Assembly (NCBI RefSeq): GCF_033807535.1
Contig: NZ_CP136856.1
Coordinates: 1,669,001 to 1,733,000, forward strand
Direction: 5' to 3'
DNA from: Oceanisphaera sp. IT1-181
GTDB taxonomy: Bacteria; Pseudomonadota; Gammaproteobacteria; Enterobacterales; Aeromonadaceae
DNA length: 64,000 nucleotides
Shown here: piece by piece, positions 49,535-59,834 of the stretch
Position numbering within the stretch: the stretch's first letter is position 1
How the letters are laid out: each line of letters begins with the position of its first letter
Position numbers and translations under genes: made by a program
Notes under the pieces: generated by a model
Database searches by the model: none
What the model was told of the DNA's origin: nothing
Seen by the model: the letters and a program-made list of their open reading frames with translations, nothing else

Positions 49535-51469
49535 TTATAACCTATCCTCCACTGTTTTCTTTCCGCGAGTTTGGATTTCTTGCTTAATTAGCAAACTCAG
49601 CTCTTCTATATCGAAGACGCCTAAATCCAATCCTTTCCGGGTACGAACCGCTACTTTGCCGGCTTCGACTTCTTTGTCGCCACAAACCAGCATGAAAGGT
49701 ACCCGCTTCAGAGTATGTTCGCGGATTTTAAAGCCTATTTTCTCATTTCTCAAGTCTGCTTTAGCTCTAATGCCAATATTATTCAAACTTTTGCTGAGAT
49801 TGAGTGCGTAATCTGCCTGATTATCGGTAATATTGAGAACCACCACCTGAGTGGGGGCTAACCAAGTCGGGAACAGACCTGCGTATTCTTCAATGAGAAT
49901 ACCGATAAAACGCTCGATCGAACCTAGGATAGCACGGTGAATCATTACCGGCACATGGCGTTCGTTATCTTCGCCTATATAACTGGCGCCTAAACGACCA
50001 GGCAGAGCAAAATCGAGTTGTATTGTACCACACTGCCACGCGCGATTCAGACAATCGTGCAGGGTAAATTCAATTTTAGGGCCATAAAACGCCCCTTCGC
50101 CCGGCTGCAACACATATTCGATGTTGGCGGCGGTTAGCGCTTCTTGTAATGCCAGCTCTGCCATGTCCCAGGCTTCATCGCTGCCAATGCGCTCTTCTGG
50201 GCGGGTAGACAGCTTGACCGCGATATCGGTAAAACCGAAGGTCTTATAAGTGTCAAACACCAACTGAATACAATCTGATACTTCAGACTGAATTTGCGCT
50301 TCGGTACAAAAAATATGGGCATCGTCTTGGGTAAAGCCGCGCACCCGCATTAAACCGTGCAGCGCGCCGCTGGGTTCATTACGGTGACAGCTACCAAATT
50401 CGCCCATACGCAGCGGCAAATCACGGTAGGACTTCAAACCTTGGTTGAAGATCTGCACGTGGCCTGGGCAGTTCATCGGCTTAATGGCGTAGTCACGGTT
50501 CTCGGAGTGGGTGGTGAACATATACTCAGAATACTTATCCCAGTGACCTGAGCGCTCCCAGAGCACACGATCCATCATTAGCGGACCTTTTACTTCTTGG
50601 TAGTCATATTCACGTAGCTTGTCACGAACGAATTGCTCAAGCTCACGGAAAATAGTCCAGCCATCATGATGCCAAAACACCATGCCCGGCGCTTCTTCTT
50701 GCATATGATACAAGTCGAGTTGCTTACCGATGCGTCTGTGATCGCGCTTGGCCGCTTCTTCTAACTGCAACAAGTAGCCGTTCAGGGCTTTTTTATCGGC
50801 CCAAGCGGTGCCGTAAATGCGTTGTAGCATCTTGTTCTTGGAATCGCCACGCCAGTAGGCACCAGAGGTCTTTTGCAGCTTAAAGTGCTGACAAAACTTC
50901 ATGCTTGGTACGTGCGGGCCGCGACACATGTCGACGTATTCTTCGTGATGATACAAACCAGGGCGGTCATCTTGGCTGACGTTTTGATCCAGAATTTCAA
51001 TCTTGTACGGTTCATTACGCGCAGCAAAGGTGTCTTTCGCCTCTTGCCAGCTGACCTTCTTCTTGATCACCTGATAGTCGCTTTTCACCAGCTCTTTCAT
51101 GCGAGCTTCTAACTTCACCAAGTCGTCTTCGGTCAAGGTGTGGTCAAGATCCACGTCATAATAGAAACCGTTGTCGATAACCGGGCCGATGGCCATCTTG
51201 GTCTGGGGCCATAATTGCTTAATGGCATGACCCAACAGATGTGCACAAGAGTGGCGCAAGATGACTAGGCCATCTTCATCTTTCGCGGTAATGATGGCCA
51301 GCTTAGCGTCGTTTTCTATCAACTCACAGGCATCAACCAATTGGCCATCAATGCGACCAGCGATACAGGCTTTGGCAAGACCAGGGCCGATATCGAGGGC
51401 GACGTCCATCACGGAAACCGCATGATCAAAATGGCGTTGGCTACCATCGGGAAGGGTAATTGTCGGCAT
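49535..51469 (-). CDS. thrS: Threonine-tRNA ligase
   Basis: The 644-residue class II enzyme has an N-terminal TGS domain. The editing domain follows with the zinc-like [10 protein letters not shown] and the [11 protein letters not shown] motif. The catalytic core contains [55 protein letters not shown] and motif 3 [12 protein letters not shown], and the C-terminal anticodon-binding domain is complete. E. coli thrS represses its own mRNA; the 260-base upstream region could hold such a leader. It heads the translation cluster. Confidence 0.98.
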   Translation of the reverse strand: MPTITLPDGSQRHFDHAVSVMDVALDIGPGLAKACIAGRIDGQLVDACELIENDAKLAIITAKDEDGLVILRHSCAHLLGHAIKQLWPQTKMAIGPVIDNGFYYDVDLDHTLTEDDLVKLEARMKELVKSDYQVIKKKVSWQEAKDTFAARNEPYKIEILDQNVSQDDRPGLYHHEEYVDMCRGPHVPSMKFCQHFKLQKTSGAYWRGDSKNKMLQRIYGTAWADKKALNGYLLQLEEAAKRDHRRIGKQLDLYHMQEEAPGMVFWHHDGWTIFRELEQFVRDKLREYDYQEVKGPLMMDRVLWERSGHWDKYSEYMFTTHSENRDYAIKPMNCPGHVQIFNQGLKSYRDLPLRMGEFGSCHRNEPSGALHGLMRVRGFTQDDAHIFCTEAQIQSEVSDCIQLVFDTYKTFGFTDIAVKLSTRPEERIGSDEAWDMAELALQEALTAANIEYVLQPGEGAFYGPKIEFTLHDCLNRAWQCGTIQLDFALPGRLGASYIGEDNERHVPVMIHRAILGSIERFIGILIEEYAGLFPTWLAPTQVVVLNITDNQADYALNLSKSLNNIGIRAKADLRNEKIGFKIREHTLKRVPFMLVCGDKEVEAGKVAVRTRKGLDLGVFDIEELSLLIKQEIQTRGKKTVEDRL

Positions 51470-51731
51470 GAAAAATCCTTAACAGTGGTGCACCCTACCA
51501 AAGCGCACGTGTAATATATAAAAATGAACCTGTAGCTGATGGGTCTTTAGCTAAGAGCAAGCTTCATTACGGCTCAACCGTCTGACGTACTCTGTCAGCG
51601 TCGCACATATTAGACCTAGGCTATGCACTTAAAACCATGAACTGCGGCTTAAGCCAGCCTAGCCTTGATGGCATAAGTTGAGGGCGGGTATTTTAGCAGA
51701 ACTGGCTACTATCGACCATGCTAGAACAGCC
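51470..51731. other. Upstream region of thrS
   Basis: About 260 bases without a gene. It lies between thrS and the 3' end of the TerB-like gene and must include the thrS promoter and leader. I could not define an operator by eye. Confidence 0.4.
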
Positions 51732-52175
51732 TTAAATCGTGGCTTTTTGCGACGCTTGTTCTTTAAGCCAAATAAAACGGCTGTGCGGGACATACAGTAA
51801 GTCTGCCACTTGGCGAATCACCCCCTCTTCTTCCGGATCCAGATACGCATCAATAAAGGCTAACTGCCAAAGCGAATACAACAGCTGTTCGCGCTCATTA
51901 ATCGGTAAGTTTTTTAGCTCAGTGGTAAATTCATACAAAGACACCACATCCTGTTGCTTAGCTAAGCACTCGGCTAACAACTGTTGTATTTCTTGGGGTG
52001 TTTGCTGGGTTAAGCGCTGCAGTAATTGGCTCATGCGCGCCTGTTCTTCGGGGCTGGCCTCGCCATCCGCTAACATCACCTCCGCTAATAACGCGGCCAT
52101 GGCCATGTCTTTACTGGGGCCCGTTGAGGGCTTTTGTGCTTCTAAGGTAAGTAACTGTTTAAGTTTGTTGAGCAT
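51732..52175 (-). CDS. TerB-like protein
   Basis: The 147-residue, all-helical protein has the TerB pattern: AALLAEVMLADGEASPEEQARM and then AFIDAYLDPEEEGVIRQVADLL, with acidic metal-binding-like loops. The role of stand-alone TerB proteins is unknown. AGGA lies six bases before the ATG at 52175, better placed than for the ATG at 52181. Confidence 0.85.
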   Translation of the reverse strand: MLNKLKQLLTLEAQKPSTGPSKDMAMAALLAEVMLADGEASPEEQARMSQLLQRLTQQTPQEIQQLLAECLAKQQDVVSLYEFTTELKNLPINEREQLLYSLWQLAFIDAYLDPEEEGVIRQVADLLYVPHSRFIWLKEQASQKATI

Positions 52176-52277
52176 CAGCATTCCTTATTAATGGGTTAGC
52201 CTTTTGATGGTTGCTCATGTATATCAGGATGTAAACCCTGAGCCAAAAACTATTATTAGCAAATTTAAGGAGCCCAA

Positions 52278-53024
52278 ATGTCGTCTGAAGTGGTGTTAAT
52301 TACCGGTGCAGCCAAACGGATTGGTGCTGAAATCAGCCGGCACTTACACAGCCTTGGCTATCGATTAGTGCTGCATTATCACCACAGTGAAACGGCCGCT
52401 CTTTCCTTGCAGCAGCAACTCAATGATCGGCGTGCTAACAGCGTGCAGCTAGTCTGCCAAGACTTGACTCAACTGCATGATATTGAGGCCATGGCTGGGC
52501 GAGTAATCGAGTGTTTCGGTCGCCTCGATGGCTTAGTGAATAATGCCTCTAGCTTTTATGCCACGCCCTTTGGTGACAGCACACCTGCCCAATGGCAGGA
52601 TTTATTGGCGACGAATGCGGCGGCGCCCTACTTCTTATGCCAAGCTTTGGCGAAAAATTTACAGCTAAACCAAGGCGCGATTGTGAATATGGTCGATATT
52701 CATGCAGACAAAGGCTTAAGCCAGCACTTGATGTACAGCATGGCGAAAAATGCGCTCGCCACCTTGACCCGTGGGCTGGCCGCTGAGTTAGCCCCCCAAG
52801 TGCGCGTCAATGGTATAGCTCCGGGTGCCATCTTGTGGCCAGAGCAATCGTTAACTGCCGCGCAAAAACAGCAAGTATTAAGCAGCATTCCGATGCAGCG
52901 TTTAGGGGAAGCCCAAGAGATTGCCGAAACCGTGGCCTTTTTATTGTTCGGCCCGCGTTATATAACGGGCCAAATTATTGCGCTAGACGGCGGGCGTTCC
53001 AGCCAAGGCTTAAGCGAGGCGTGA
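52278..53024 (+). CDS. folM: Pteridine reductase-like short-chain dehydrogenase (FolM-like)
   Basis: In the 248-residue SDR the cofactor loop is TGAAKRIGAEISRHL (with the arginine typical of NADPH and pteridine reductases). NNASSFY is the structural motif, and YSMAKNAL the catalytic Tyr-x3-Lys. SIPMQRLGEAQEIAETVAFLL closes the substrate pocket. It probably reduces dihydromonapterin or dihydrofolate. The exact substrate is inferred from the family. GGAG precedes the ATG. Confidence 0.85.
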   Translation: MSSEVVLITGAAKRIGAEISRHLHSLGYRLVLHYHHSETAALSLQQQLNDRRANSVQLVCQDLTQLHDIEAMAGRVIECFGRLDGLVNNASSFYATPFGDSTPAQWQDLLATNAAAPYFLCQALAKNLQLNQGAIVNMVDIHADKGLSQHLMYSMAKNALATLTRGLAAELAPQVRVNGIAPGAILWPEQSLTAAQKQQVLSSIPMQRLGEAQEIAETVAFLLFGPRYITGQIIALDGGRSSQGLSEA

Positions 53025-53227
53025 TCTAACAGCGTGAGGTGCAAGCCAACCTCACATTTTTTCTTTACAGCACAGCCATCACGGCTAGGTTTCAGCGCTC
53101 ATTCAGCGTTGTTATTTGCCGGTGTGGCAAGGTGAAGTGCTGGCATTCGCGGTTTAGCACTATATTTAGCAGGAGTCGTTACCTTTACCTACGACCCCTA
53201 CTCCCAATCGTCGTTAAGGAGCACGCT

Positions 53228-53431
53228 ATGCGAGACTTTTTTCAACGCAATGTGAGCTGTCCGCATTGCGGTCATCATACCGAGCTGGCAATAGACGGTT
53301 CACAAGGCGACCAAGATTATTATGAAGATTGCACCGCCTGCTGTAACTCAATGCACATTAAGGTGGTACGTAATGAGCTAAAAGACAAAATTGAGGTTAG
53401 CGTGGATGCGGATGATGAGCAGATATTTTAA
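53228..53431 (+). CDS. CPXCG-type cysteine-rich protein
   Basis: The 67-residue protein starts at the ATG with AAGGAG before it. CPHCGHHTELAID and CTACCNSMHIKV give a four-cysteine zinc site characteristic of the CPXCG family. The function is unknown. A longer in-frame form from 53039 lacks a good start. Confidence 0.88.
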   Translation: MRDFFQRNVSCPHCGHHTELAIDGSQGDQDYYEDCTACCNSMHIKVVRNELKDKIEVSVDADDEQIF

Positions 53432-53578
53432 GTGAGGTTGAGACAATCGTCAGGTTAGTATGTTGGCATAATTAAGCTTATACGCGGACACAGACCTGAG
53501 GCTATTGAGTTTAGGCATAATGCCGCGCCCAATAGCCCTGAACAGGTAAACAAAAAAGCTGCCTGCGGCTCGCTCGTC

Positions 53579-54184
53579 TTAACGATTAGCCAGTACCCGC
53601 TCTACCGTATCGACGATGGCTTGGGTTTGGGGATCTATCTCTAAGTTCACCTGATAACCGGGCTGTACTGCGCCTAAGTTAGTTCGGCTTAAGGTTTCAG
53701 GAATTAAATGCACCGCAAAGCGGTCTTCGTTTACCTGCCCCACGGTTAAGCTAATACCATCGATGCCAATATAGCCTTTATTGAACACATATTTAGCAAG
53801 CTCGCTCGGTAAGCCAAACCATAAGGTAGTATTAGTCTCGGTTTCGATACGCTCTAGTAGCGCAGACATGGCCATAATATGGCCGGACATCGCATGGCCG
53901 CCTATATCATCGCCAAAGCGTGCTGCTCGCTCTAAATTGACCAGATGGCCTACTTTAAGCTGACCAAGATTGGTTACGCGCAAGGTTTCTTGCATTAAAT
54001 CAAAGTGCACCGCTTGGCCGTGAATGGCGGTCACCGTTAAGCAGCAACCATTGTGTGCCACAGACGCACCGAGCGCTAAGCCTGGCAACATCTCGGGCGG
54101 AAGAGAGACCACATGAGTACGAAAGTCGGCTTTTTCTATGACCTCTAATACCTGCCCTTGACCTTGAACGATTCCAGTGAACAT
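53579..54184 (-). CDS. ribE: Riboflavin synthase alpha subunit
   Basis: The enzyme dismutates 6,7-dimethyl-8-ribityllumazine to riboflavin. The 201-residue protein has two lumazine-binding repeats, starting MFTGIVQGQGQV and, in the second, KGYIGIDGISLTV. The GCCLTV and GHAMSGHIM motifs are typical. It is divergent from the MATE pump gene, as in E. coli. I saw no FMN riboswitch in the 170-base interval. Confidence 0.95.
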   Translation of the reverse strand: MFTGIVQGQGQVLEVIEKADFRTHVVSLPPEMLPGLALGASVAHNGCCLTVTAIHGQAVHFDLMQETLRVTNLGQLKVGHLVNLERAARFGDDIGGHAMSGHIMAMSALLERIETETNTTLWFGLPSELAKYVFNKGYIGIDGISLTVGQVNEDRFAVHLIPETLSRTNLGAVQPGYQVNLEIDPQTQAIVDTVERVLANR

Positions 54185-54354
54185 GGTTTTTCCTTTACTA
54201 ATTTCAGTTTAAGATATTTCAGTTTAACGTCAGTCGATTCAGTAATAACGGCTTAATATAGTGGGATAAAGCACAAAACAAGGCTATATTGCCGACCGTT
54301 GTTGATAAATAGCTATTTTCTACCACCCCACCCCAGAAAAACGAGATATAACGC

Positions 54355-55743
54355 ATGGCAGTTACGCCCTACCTCAGAGAAGTTCCTCGCTTATTACGCC
54401 TGTGCGGCCCCATCTTAGTGGCACAAATGGCCCAGACCATGATCAGCTTCGTTGATACCCTAATGGCGGGGCAAGTCAGCGCCACTGATCTTGCGGCGGT
54501 GGCGGTGGCAACCAGCTTTTGGTTGCCACTGATCTTATTAGTACAAGGCGTTATTATGGCGTTAACGCCCATCATATCGCAATTAAATGGTGCTCGCCGC
54601 CAAAGCGAGGTAGCAGCGGCCGTGCATCAAGGATTTTGGCTGACGATATTAGTCACCCTGCCCGCCATGTTGGCCTTGTATTATTCACCCATGGCTTTGC
54701 ATTGGATGAACGTAGAGCCAGAGCTGGCTCATAAAACCGCCGGCTACTTGCATGCCATTTTGTGGGGCATGCCAGCGTACGCGTTATATCAGGTGTTGCG
54801 TAACTTCAGTGAGGGGTTATCTCATACCCTGCCAACTATGGTGCTCGGTTTTATTGGCTTGGCGGTCAACGTGCCCGCCAACTATATATTAATTCACGGA
54901 CACTTTGGCTTTCCAGCTTTAGGCGGTGTGGGCTGTGGTTATGCCTCGGCACTGGTATTTTGGGTAATGCTAGTTGGCATGATTTTTTATACCCACCGCT
55001 CAAGCGTGTTGAGTAAATTTAATATTTTTAGCACCATATCGCCGCCGGATTGGCCGCAAATTCGTCGCTTATTTAAGTTAGGCTTTCCCATTGCCATGGC
55101 TATTTTTTGTGAGGTGACGCTGTTTACCGTGGTGGCGCTATTATTAGCACCGTTTGGCGCCGAAATTGTCGCCGGTCATCAAATTGCCATCAACTTTTCT
55201 AGTCTGATCTTTATGATACCGCTCAGCCTTGGTATGGCCATGACCATACGCGTGGGCCATACCTTAGGCGAAAATCAGCCCGAGCGGGCCAAACGCATTA
55301 GTATTGTGGGTATCGTTTTTGGTTGTGGGGTGGCACTGATCTGCGCTTTGGCTACGGTGACAGGCCGTTATTGGATTGGCGGTTTGTACACGGATAATGC
55401 GCAAGTATTAGAGCTGGCGGCCAGTTTGTTATTGTTGGCCTCTTTGTATCAAATTTCTGACTCGGCCCAAGTGATTGCCGCCGCAGCACTGCGCGGCTAT
55501 AAAGACACACAAACCATTTTTTACATTACCTTTGTATCTTTCTGGCTGTTTGGTTTGCCGATTGGCATGATATTAAGCCTCACAGATTGGCTGGTACCCG
55601 CCATGGGACCCCACGGCTTTTGGGTCGGGTTCTTGGTCGGCTTAAGCCTGGCGGCAACCGCACTCATATGGCGATTAAGAGTAATTTATGCGCGCGTGGA
55701 ATCTAATCGTCGGGCTAACTTGCCTTTGGTTGACGGCATGTAG
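54355..55743 (+). CDS. norM: MATE-family multidrug efflux pump (NorM/MdtK type)
   Basis: The 462-residue protein has about twelve membrane helices. GPILVAQMAQTMISFVDTLMAGQVSATDLAAVAVA is the typical first-helix block, and KLGFPIAMAIFCEVTLFTVVALL opens the second half. It exports cationic drugs in exchange for Na+ or H+. Its 3' end overlaps the DUF3080 gene by 56 bases. Confidence 0.94.
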   Translation: MAVTPYLREVPRLLRLCGPILVAQMAQTMISFVDTLMAGQVSATDLAAVAVATSFWLPLILLVQGVIMALTPIISQLNGARRQSEVAAAVHQGFWLTILVTLPAMLALYYSPMALHWMNVEPELAHKTAGYLHAILWGMPAYALYQVLRNFSEGLSHTLPTMVLGFIGLAVNVPANYILIHGHFGFPALGGVGCGYASALVFWVMLVGMIFYTHRSSVLSKFNIFSTISPPDWPQIRRLFKLGFPIAMAIFCEVTLFTVVALLLAPFGAEIVAGHQIAINFSSLIFMIPLSLGMAMTIRVGHTLGENQPERAKRISIVGIVFGCGVALICALATVTGRYWIGGLYTDNAQVLELAASLLLLASLYQISDSAQVIAAAALRGYKDTQTIFYITFVSFWLFGLPIGMILSLTDWLVPAMGPHGFWVGFLVGLSLAATALIWRLRVIYARVESNRRANLPLVDGM

Positions 55744-56800
55744 TCCGCAAGATGAGCTCACTGATCATTTTCAAACCTATCTTACTCGGGTCGCCTACGT
55801 GCTCGAGGTACCGGCGCCGCCATTAAGCCCTCCACCAGCGTTAGCACCTTTGCCTGCCCAGCGTGAGCTTACATTAATGCCGGCGCGCATTAGCTCAGGC
55901 TTGCTGGATGCGCTTAAGCTCAGCCAATGTGACCTGTTGGGGTTGGTGGCCGAACACAATGGCCCTGCAGGTAAAAGTCTATCTGCCGCGGGCCAATTTG
56001 CCTATCATCTGCAATTTCAACGGGGCTTAGCGCTGTGTGTAACGCACATCGATGATGCGCAGCTACACGTTTGGCTCACCGAGCTTGCCCAGCTGAAAGC
56101 ACCGTTATTGCCGATTTACTTTTGGAATATGATGGTCGCGGAGCCGGAAGTGCGAACGGCTCTAAGCCCCGTCCAACACAGCTTAGCCTTTAACTCTCAG
56201 GGCGGTTATCAAGCCACATTACAGGCTTTTAGCCTGTTTACTCACTTACAAACACAAGCAAACCAATACGCAATCAGGCCCCTTGCTCTGTCGAACATTA
56301 GGTCAGAAAATAGGTCGAAATACAGGCCTGTGGATATAAATGAGGAGGTAAGTGAAGAGTTAAGTGAAGAGCTAAATCAGGCCTTGCGTGGTTTATATAA
56401 GAACCCCTACTTTGGCCAGCTAGTTTACTCCTTGCACGCCAGTGCCGAGCACCTTGAGCAAAGCATCGACTTTTTAGGACAGTTATCGCATTTTAACTGC
56501 CAAGGGGCCAATGCCATTAAAGCCGAACGGCTGCGCAATGCCCTGCAACACTATTATATTAAAGATATTCAGCCCTACTTTACTGAGTTGGATCGCCAAT
56601 TTGTACAGCTGGCACCGCTGTTACAAGCGAGCTTAACGCCACCTGCCGAAAAGGCAGACGTTATGGCCGACTATCAAAAGCAGCTCGCCTTAGGGCTAGA
56701 GAGTCAGCTCTATGTGCGCTATCGCACATTAACATTACAACATGCCAAGGTTTGGCAAGATTTTCTAAAACGGTGCGAACTTTCACCAAAGCGCGGATAA
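55688..56800 (+). CDS. DUF3080 lipoprotein
   Basis: The 370-residue protein has a lipoprotein signal, LTCLWLTAC, with Cys18 as the likely lipidated residue. The mature part is helical and matches the DUF3080 pattern as I recall it. The function is unknown. It starts inside the MATE gene in another frame, so it is probably cotranscribed. Confidence 0.82.
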   Translation: MRAWNLIVGLTCLWLTACSPQDELTDHFQTYLTRVAYVLEVPAPPLSPPPALAPLPAQRELTLMPARISSGLLDALKLSQCDLLGLVAEHNGPAGKSLSAAGQFAYHLQFQRGLALCVTHIDDAQLHVWLTELAQLKAPLLPIYFWNMMVAEPEVRTALSPVQHSLAFNSQGGYQATLQAFSLFTHLQTQANQYAIRPLALSNIRSENRSKYRPVDINEEVSEELSEELNQALRGLYKNPYFGQLVYSLHASAEHLEQSIDFLGQLSHFNCQGANAIKAERLRNALQHYYIKDIQPYFTELDRQFVQLAPLLQASLTPPAEKADVMADYQKQLALGLESQLYVRYRTLTLQHAKVWQDFLKRCELSPKRG

Positions 56801-56915
56801 GTTAACCAGCACTGATCATAAATAGGCCATAAGTTGGGCAACCGCTTGAGCATAAACAGAAAAGGCTTGCCAGCCTCGCCGAGCAAGGCTAATATTGCGC
56901 TCGCTTAGCAGTAGC

Positions 56916-56992
56916 GCGTCCTTAGCTCAGTTGGTTAGAGCACTACCTTGACATGGTAGGGGTCGGTGGTTCGAATCCACTAGGACGCACCA
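56916..56992 (+). tRNA. tRNA-Val (anticodon GAC)
   Basis: The 77-base gene pairs GCGTCCT with AGGACGC in the acceptor stem and encodes CCA. The anticodon stem CTACC/GGTAG holds the loop TTGACAT, anticodon GAC, reading GUC/GUU. The T-arm GGTTCGAATCC is complete. Confidence 0.97.
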
Positions 56993-57056
56993 TTCTATCT
57001 CCGTAGATATTACGATATAGATATCGCCGTATAGATTACATAAATTGCTAGCATCT

Positions 57057-57133
57057 GCGTCCTTAGCTCAGTTGGTTAGAGCACTACCTTGACATGGTAG
57101 GGGTCGGTGGTTCGAATCCACTAGGACGCACCA
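57057..57133 (+). tRNA. tRNA-Val (anticodon GAC), second copy
   Basis: It has the same 77-base sequence as the first copy, 64 bases downstream. The two are likely processed from one transcript ending at the hairpin at 57140. Confidence 0.97.
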
Positions 57134-57139
57134 AACATT

Positions 57140-57168
57140 AAAAAGCCCGCTCATTGAGCGGGCTTTTT
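57140..57168 (+). terminator. Rho-independent terminator after the tRNA pair
   Basis: AAAAAGCCCGCTCA pairs with TGAGCGGGCTTTTT around a two-base loop; it begins seven bases after the second CCA end. Confidence 0.92.
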
Positions 57169-57295
57169 GCTTTGCGGTCTACGATCGGTGAGGAGTGAGG
57201 GTAAAGCGTGAGGAGCAATCTCGCATCCGAAGATTCGGTATCTTGCTCATCACGCCTCCCGTTTAACGCCTCGCATCTCAACTCCTTACAAGAAC

Positions 57296-58435
57296 TTACT
57301 TCGCCTGCATCGCCATCACGGTGGCGATGTTCTGCGCGGTGAAGGTCACGTTTACTTCGGCGTCGGCAAAGGCTTCTTTCAGCGTCATCACGCGCGGCAT
57401 AATGGAGAATACCGCATCAATACCGTGCTCACAGACCACGGCGACATCCGCACTCAGGCTACCGGCGATGCCGATCACGGGAATGTCATACAGCTTGGCG
57501 GTCTTGGCCACGCCAATCGGCGTTTTGCCAAAGATAGTTTGACTGTCGAGGCGGCCTTCACCGGTGATCACTAAATCGGCACCTTTCACCAGCTCTTTTA
57601 AGTTAGTGGCTTCTACCACAATCTCGATACCCGGCTTAAAGGTGGCCTTCATAAAGGTCATCATGCCAAAGCCCATACCACCGGCAGCACCCGCACCACT
57701 GGTGTTACGCTGATCGCTAAAGCCACTGGCCACAATCACATCCGCCAGATGAGTCAGGGCTTTTTCAAGCTCCGCTCTTTTCTCTTCAGTGGCACCTTTT
57801 TGCGGACCAAAGATGGCGGTAGCCCCGCGCTCACCTAATAACGGGTTATCTACGTCACAGGCCACTTCAAAAGTACACTCAGCCATGGCAGGGTGCAGCT
57901 CGCTTAAATCAATGCTGTGCACATCGATTAAAGCCGCGCCCCCATCTTTAATAGAGTTGCCCTGCGCATCGTTAAACTTAGCGCCCAATGACATCAGCAT
58001 GCCGATGCCGGCGTCGTTAGTGGCACTGCCGCCTAGACCAACGATAATGTGGCGCACACCTGCATCCAGTGCATGACGCACCAACTCACCAGTGCCGCGC
58101 GAGGTGGCCACGCAAGGGTCGCGCTCTTCTAACAGTACATGGTGTAAACCCGATGCAGACGCCATTTCAATCACGGCGGTGTGGCCATCACCCAACAAAC
58201 CATAGTGGGCGTCAACTTGATTACCCAATGGGCCCGTCACTTGAGTGCGCACTATATTACCGTCAGTCACGGCTACCAGTGCTTCTACTGTGCCCTCACC
58301 ACCGTCGGCCATGGGTACTAACACGTACTCCGCATCCGGAAATACGGTTTGAAAACCATTTTTAATCGCTTCGGCCACTTCGAGCGCGGACAGACTTTCT
58401 TTAAAAGAATCAGGAGCAATAACAATCTTTTTCAT
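57296..58435 (-). CDS. glxK: Glycerate kinase (GarK/GlxK family)
   Basis: The enzyme phosphorylates glycerate to 2-phosphoglycerate at the end of glyoxylate/sugar-acid breakdown. The 379-residue protein starts with KKIVIAPDSFKESLSALEVA and has VPMADGGEGTVEAL, GLGGSATNDAGIGML and GAGAAGGMGFG. DLVITGEGRLDSQT completes the family set. The neighbouring CdaR-type gene, same strand, is its probable regulator. Confidence 0.93.
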   Translation of the reverse strand: MKKIVIAPDSFKESLSALEVAEAIKNGFQTVFPDAEYVLVPMADGGEGTVEALVAVTDGNIVRTQVTGPLGNQVDAHYGLLGDGHTAVIEMASASGLHHVLLEERDPCVATSRGTGELVRHALDAGVRHIIVGLGGSATNDAGIGMLMSLGAKFNDAQGNSIKDGGAALIDVHSIDLSELHPAMAECTFEVACDVDNPLLGERGATAIFGPQKGATEEKRAELEKALTHLADVIVASGFSDQRNTSGAGAAGGMGFGMMTFMKATFKPGIEIVVEATNLKELVKGADLVITGEGRLDSQTIFGKTPIGVAKTAKLYDIPVIGIAGSLSADVAVVCEHGIDAVFSIMPRVMTLKEAFADAEVNVTFTAQNIATVMAMQAK

Positions 58436-58605
58436 GTCAGTACCTTAAATGATGAGGTGCAAAGAGAGCTTAGTATCTGTGTTCTGGTCGTAAAAGGCCA
58501 TGTGCAAATGCACAGTCATATACAGAGAATTATGTGCATCTAGCGCCCTGCTTACGACTGTATGGCACGATAAATGTTCATTGATGCTTAGCTTGATACA
58601 TTGAA

Positions 58606-58655
58606 GACCCTCTCTTCGGTAAAGAGGACTTCAGCAGGCCAGCGCAGCTGGAGGG
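58606..58655 (+). repeat. Dispersed palindromic repeat, copy 6 (core)
   Basis: CTCTTCGGTAAAGAGGACTT followed by the GCAGGCCAGC tail, like the inverted island copy at 16141-16190. It lies between the CdaR-type gene and glxK. Confidence 0.65.
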
Positions 58656-58709
58656 TATTAAAAAAACCACAACACCGCGGCGAATAAATTGCCGCCTACG
58701 GTTACTCCC

Positions 58710-59834
58710 TTAATCGAGGATAATTTTACCCAAATACAAACGGAAGAGCTGATCCAACTTTTTATAATCGACACCGGTAATGTCTTGAATTTTTTCGAGG
58801 CGGTTACGCAGCGTATTACGGTGAATATTCAGCTGTTGGGCGCACGAGCTCATGTCGATAGAGGAAGACATTAAGGTTTGCAGCGTTAAGCGCAGCGCGC
58901 CATTGGCATCTTGTGCACACAGAGCACGGTATTCTTTGGTGAGCTCCGACAGATGCCAGCCTTTGGCGATGGAGCTAATGATGATTTTCTCTTTATGACT
59001 GTCGTAGTAGTAGCTGTTGCTATCTAAAGTAGCACTGGCGTCACCGCTCACACTATCTAACTCGACTAGCCCAAACTGCAGTGCCGCACTGGCGGTGGCT
59101 TGCGATAAGGCCAGCGTCGAATAAGCAGTGACAGTTGCACCAATACCGGTCTTAAACGGTTGGCCTAACAATCGACCAGTCTCTGCTATTTTAGCCGTGA
59201 CATTCGCGTTAGCATCGAGGATAAAGCTCAAACTTGCGTCTGAGTTAAAACAAAATAGACCATTTAAGGCCAGCTCTAAGGCGGGAGTAAGGTCTAGTTT
59301 TTGTTGCATCATGCGCGGCGGATACGCAGGCTTCATGGTTACGCACAGTGCCGGCAACCGTAAGCTGAGTTGTAATTTCTTTAACTGGGCGCAGGCCTCT
59401 GTCTCATCCAGCTGGCCTTGCAGCAATTGCTTAATGCAGTTCTCTTTTTCAATGCGCAGTTGCAGGGCTGCATCTTTTTCGCGGCTTTGCTCCACTAACA
59501 GCTCTGCCGTCATTTTCAATAAGGCACCCAGTTCGCATACTCGGTCAGGATCGCCGGTAATCCCCACCACGCCGATGCAGTTACCTTGATACTCGATGGG
59601 CAAATTGACGCCTGGCTTAGCGCCGGCTAAAAAGCGGGTATCGGCAAGATCCACCGTCACCGACTCTTGATGCTCAATCACCCAGCGCGCACCTTGATGC
59701 TCGCGCCCTACTCGGCTGGCATCGGTGGACGCCACCACTATGCCCTGCTTGTTCATCACGTTGATGTCGTAGGGGATTAGCCCCTTAGTACGGGCGATGA
59801 TCTTTTCAGCAATAATATCTTCAATTTCCATCAT
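58710..59834 (-). CDS. cdaR: CdaR-family sugar diacid/glycerate regulator
   Basis: The 374-residue activator has the N-terminal sugar-diacid-recognition domain (IARTKGLIPYDINVMNKQGIVVAS), a central variable region, and the C-terminal PucR/CdaR-type HTH (NIHRNTLRNRLEKIQDITG). It probably senses glycerate or sugar diacids and activates glxK. No transporter or dehydrogenase gene is present in the window. Confidence 0.92.
   Translation of the reverse strand: MMEIEDIIAEKIIARTKGLIPYDINVMNKQGIVVASTDASRVGREHQGARWVIEHQESVTVDLADTRFLAGAKPGVNLPIEYQGNCIGVVGITGDPDRVCELGALLKMTAELLVEQSREKDAALQLRIEKENCIKQLLQGQLDETEACAQLKKLQLSLRLPALCVTMKPAYPPRMMQQKLDLTPALELALNGLFCFNSDASLSFILDANANVTAKIAETGRLLGQPFKTGIGATVTAYSTLALSQATASAALQFGLVELDSVSGDASATLDSNSYYYDSHKEKIIISSIAKGWHLSELTKEYRALCAQDANGALRLTLQTLMSSSIDMSSCAQQLNIHRNTLRNRLEKIQDITGVDYKKLDQLFRLYLGKIILD

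Noticed and set aside
54185..54354. Possible FMN riboswitch upstream of riboflavin synthase
   Set aside because: The conserved RFN-element blocks are not present in the interval.
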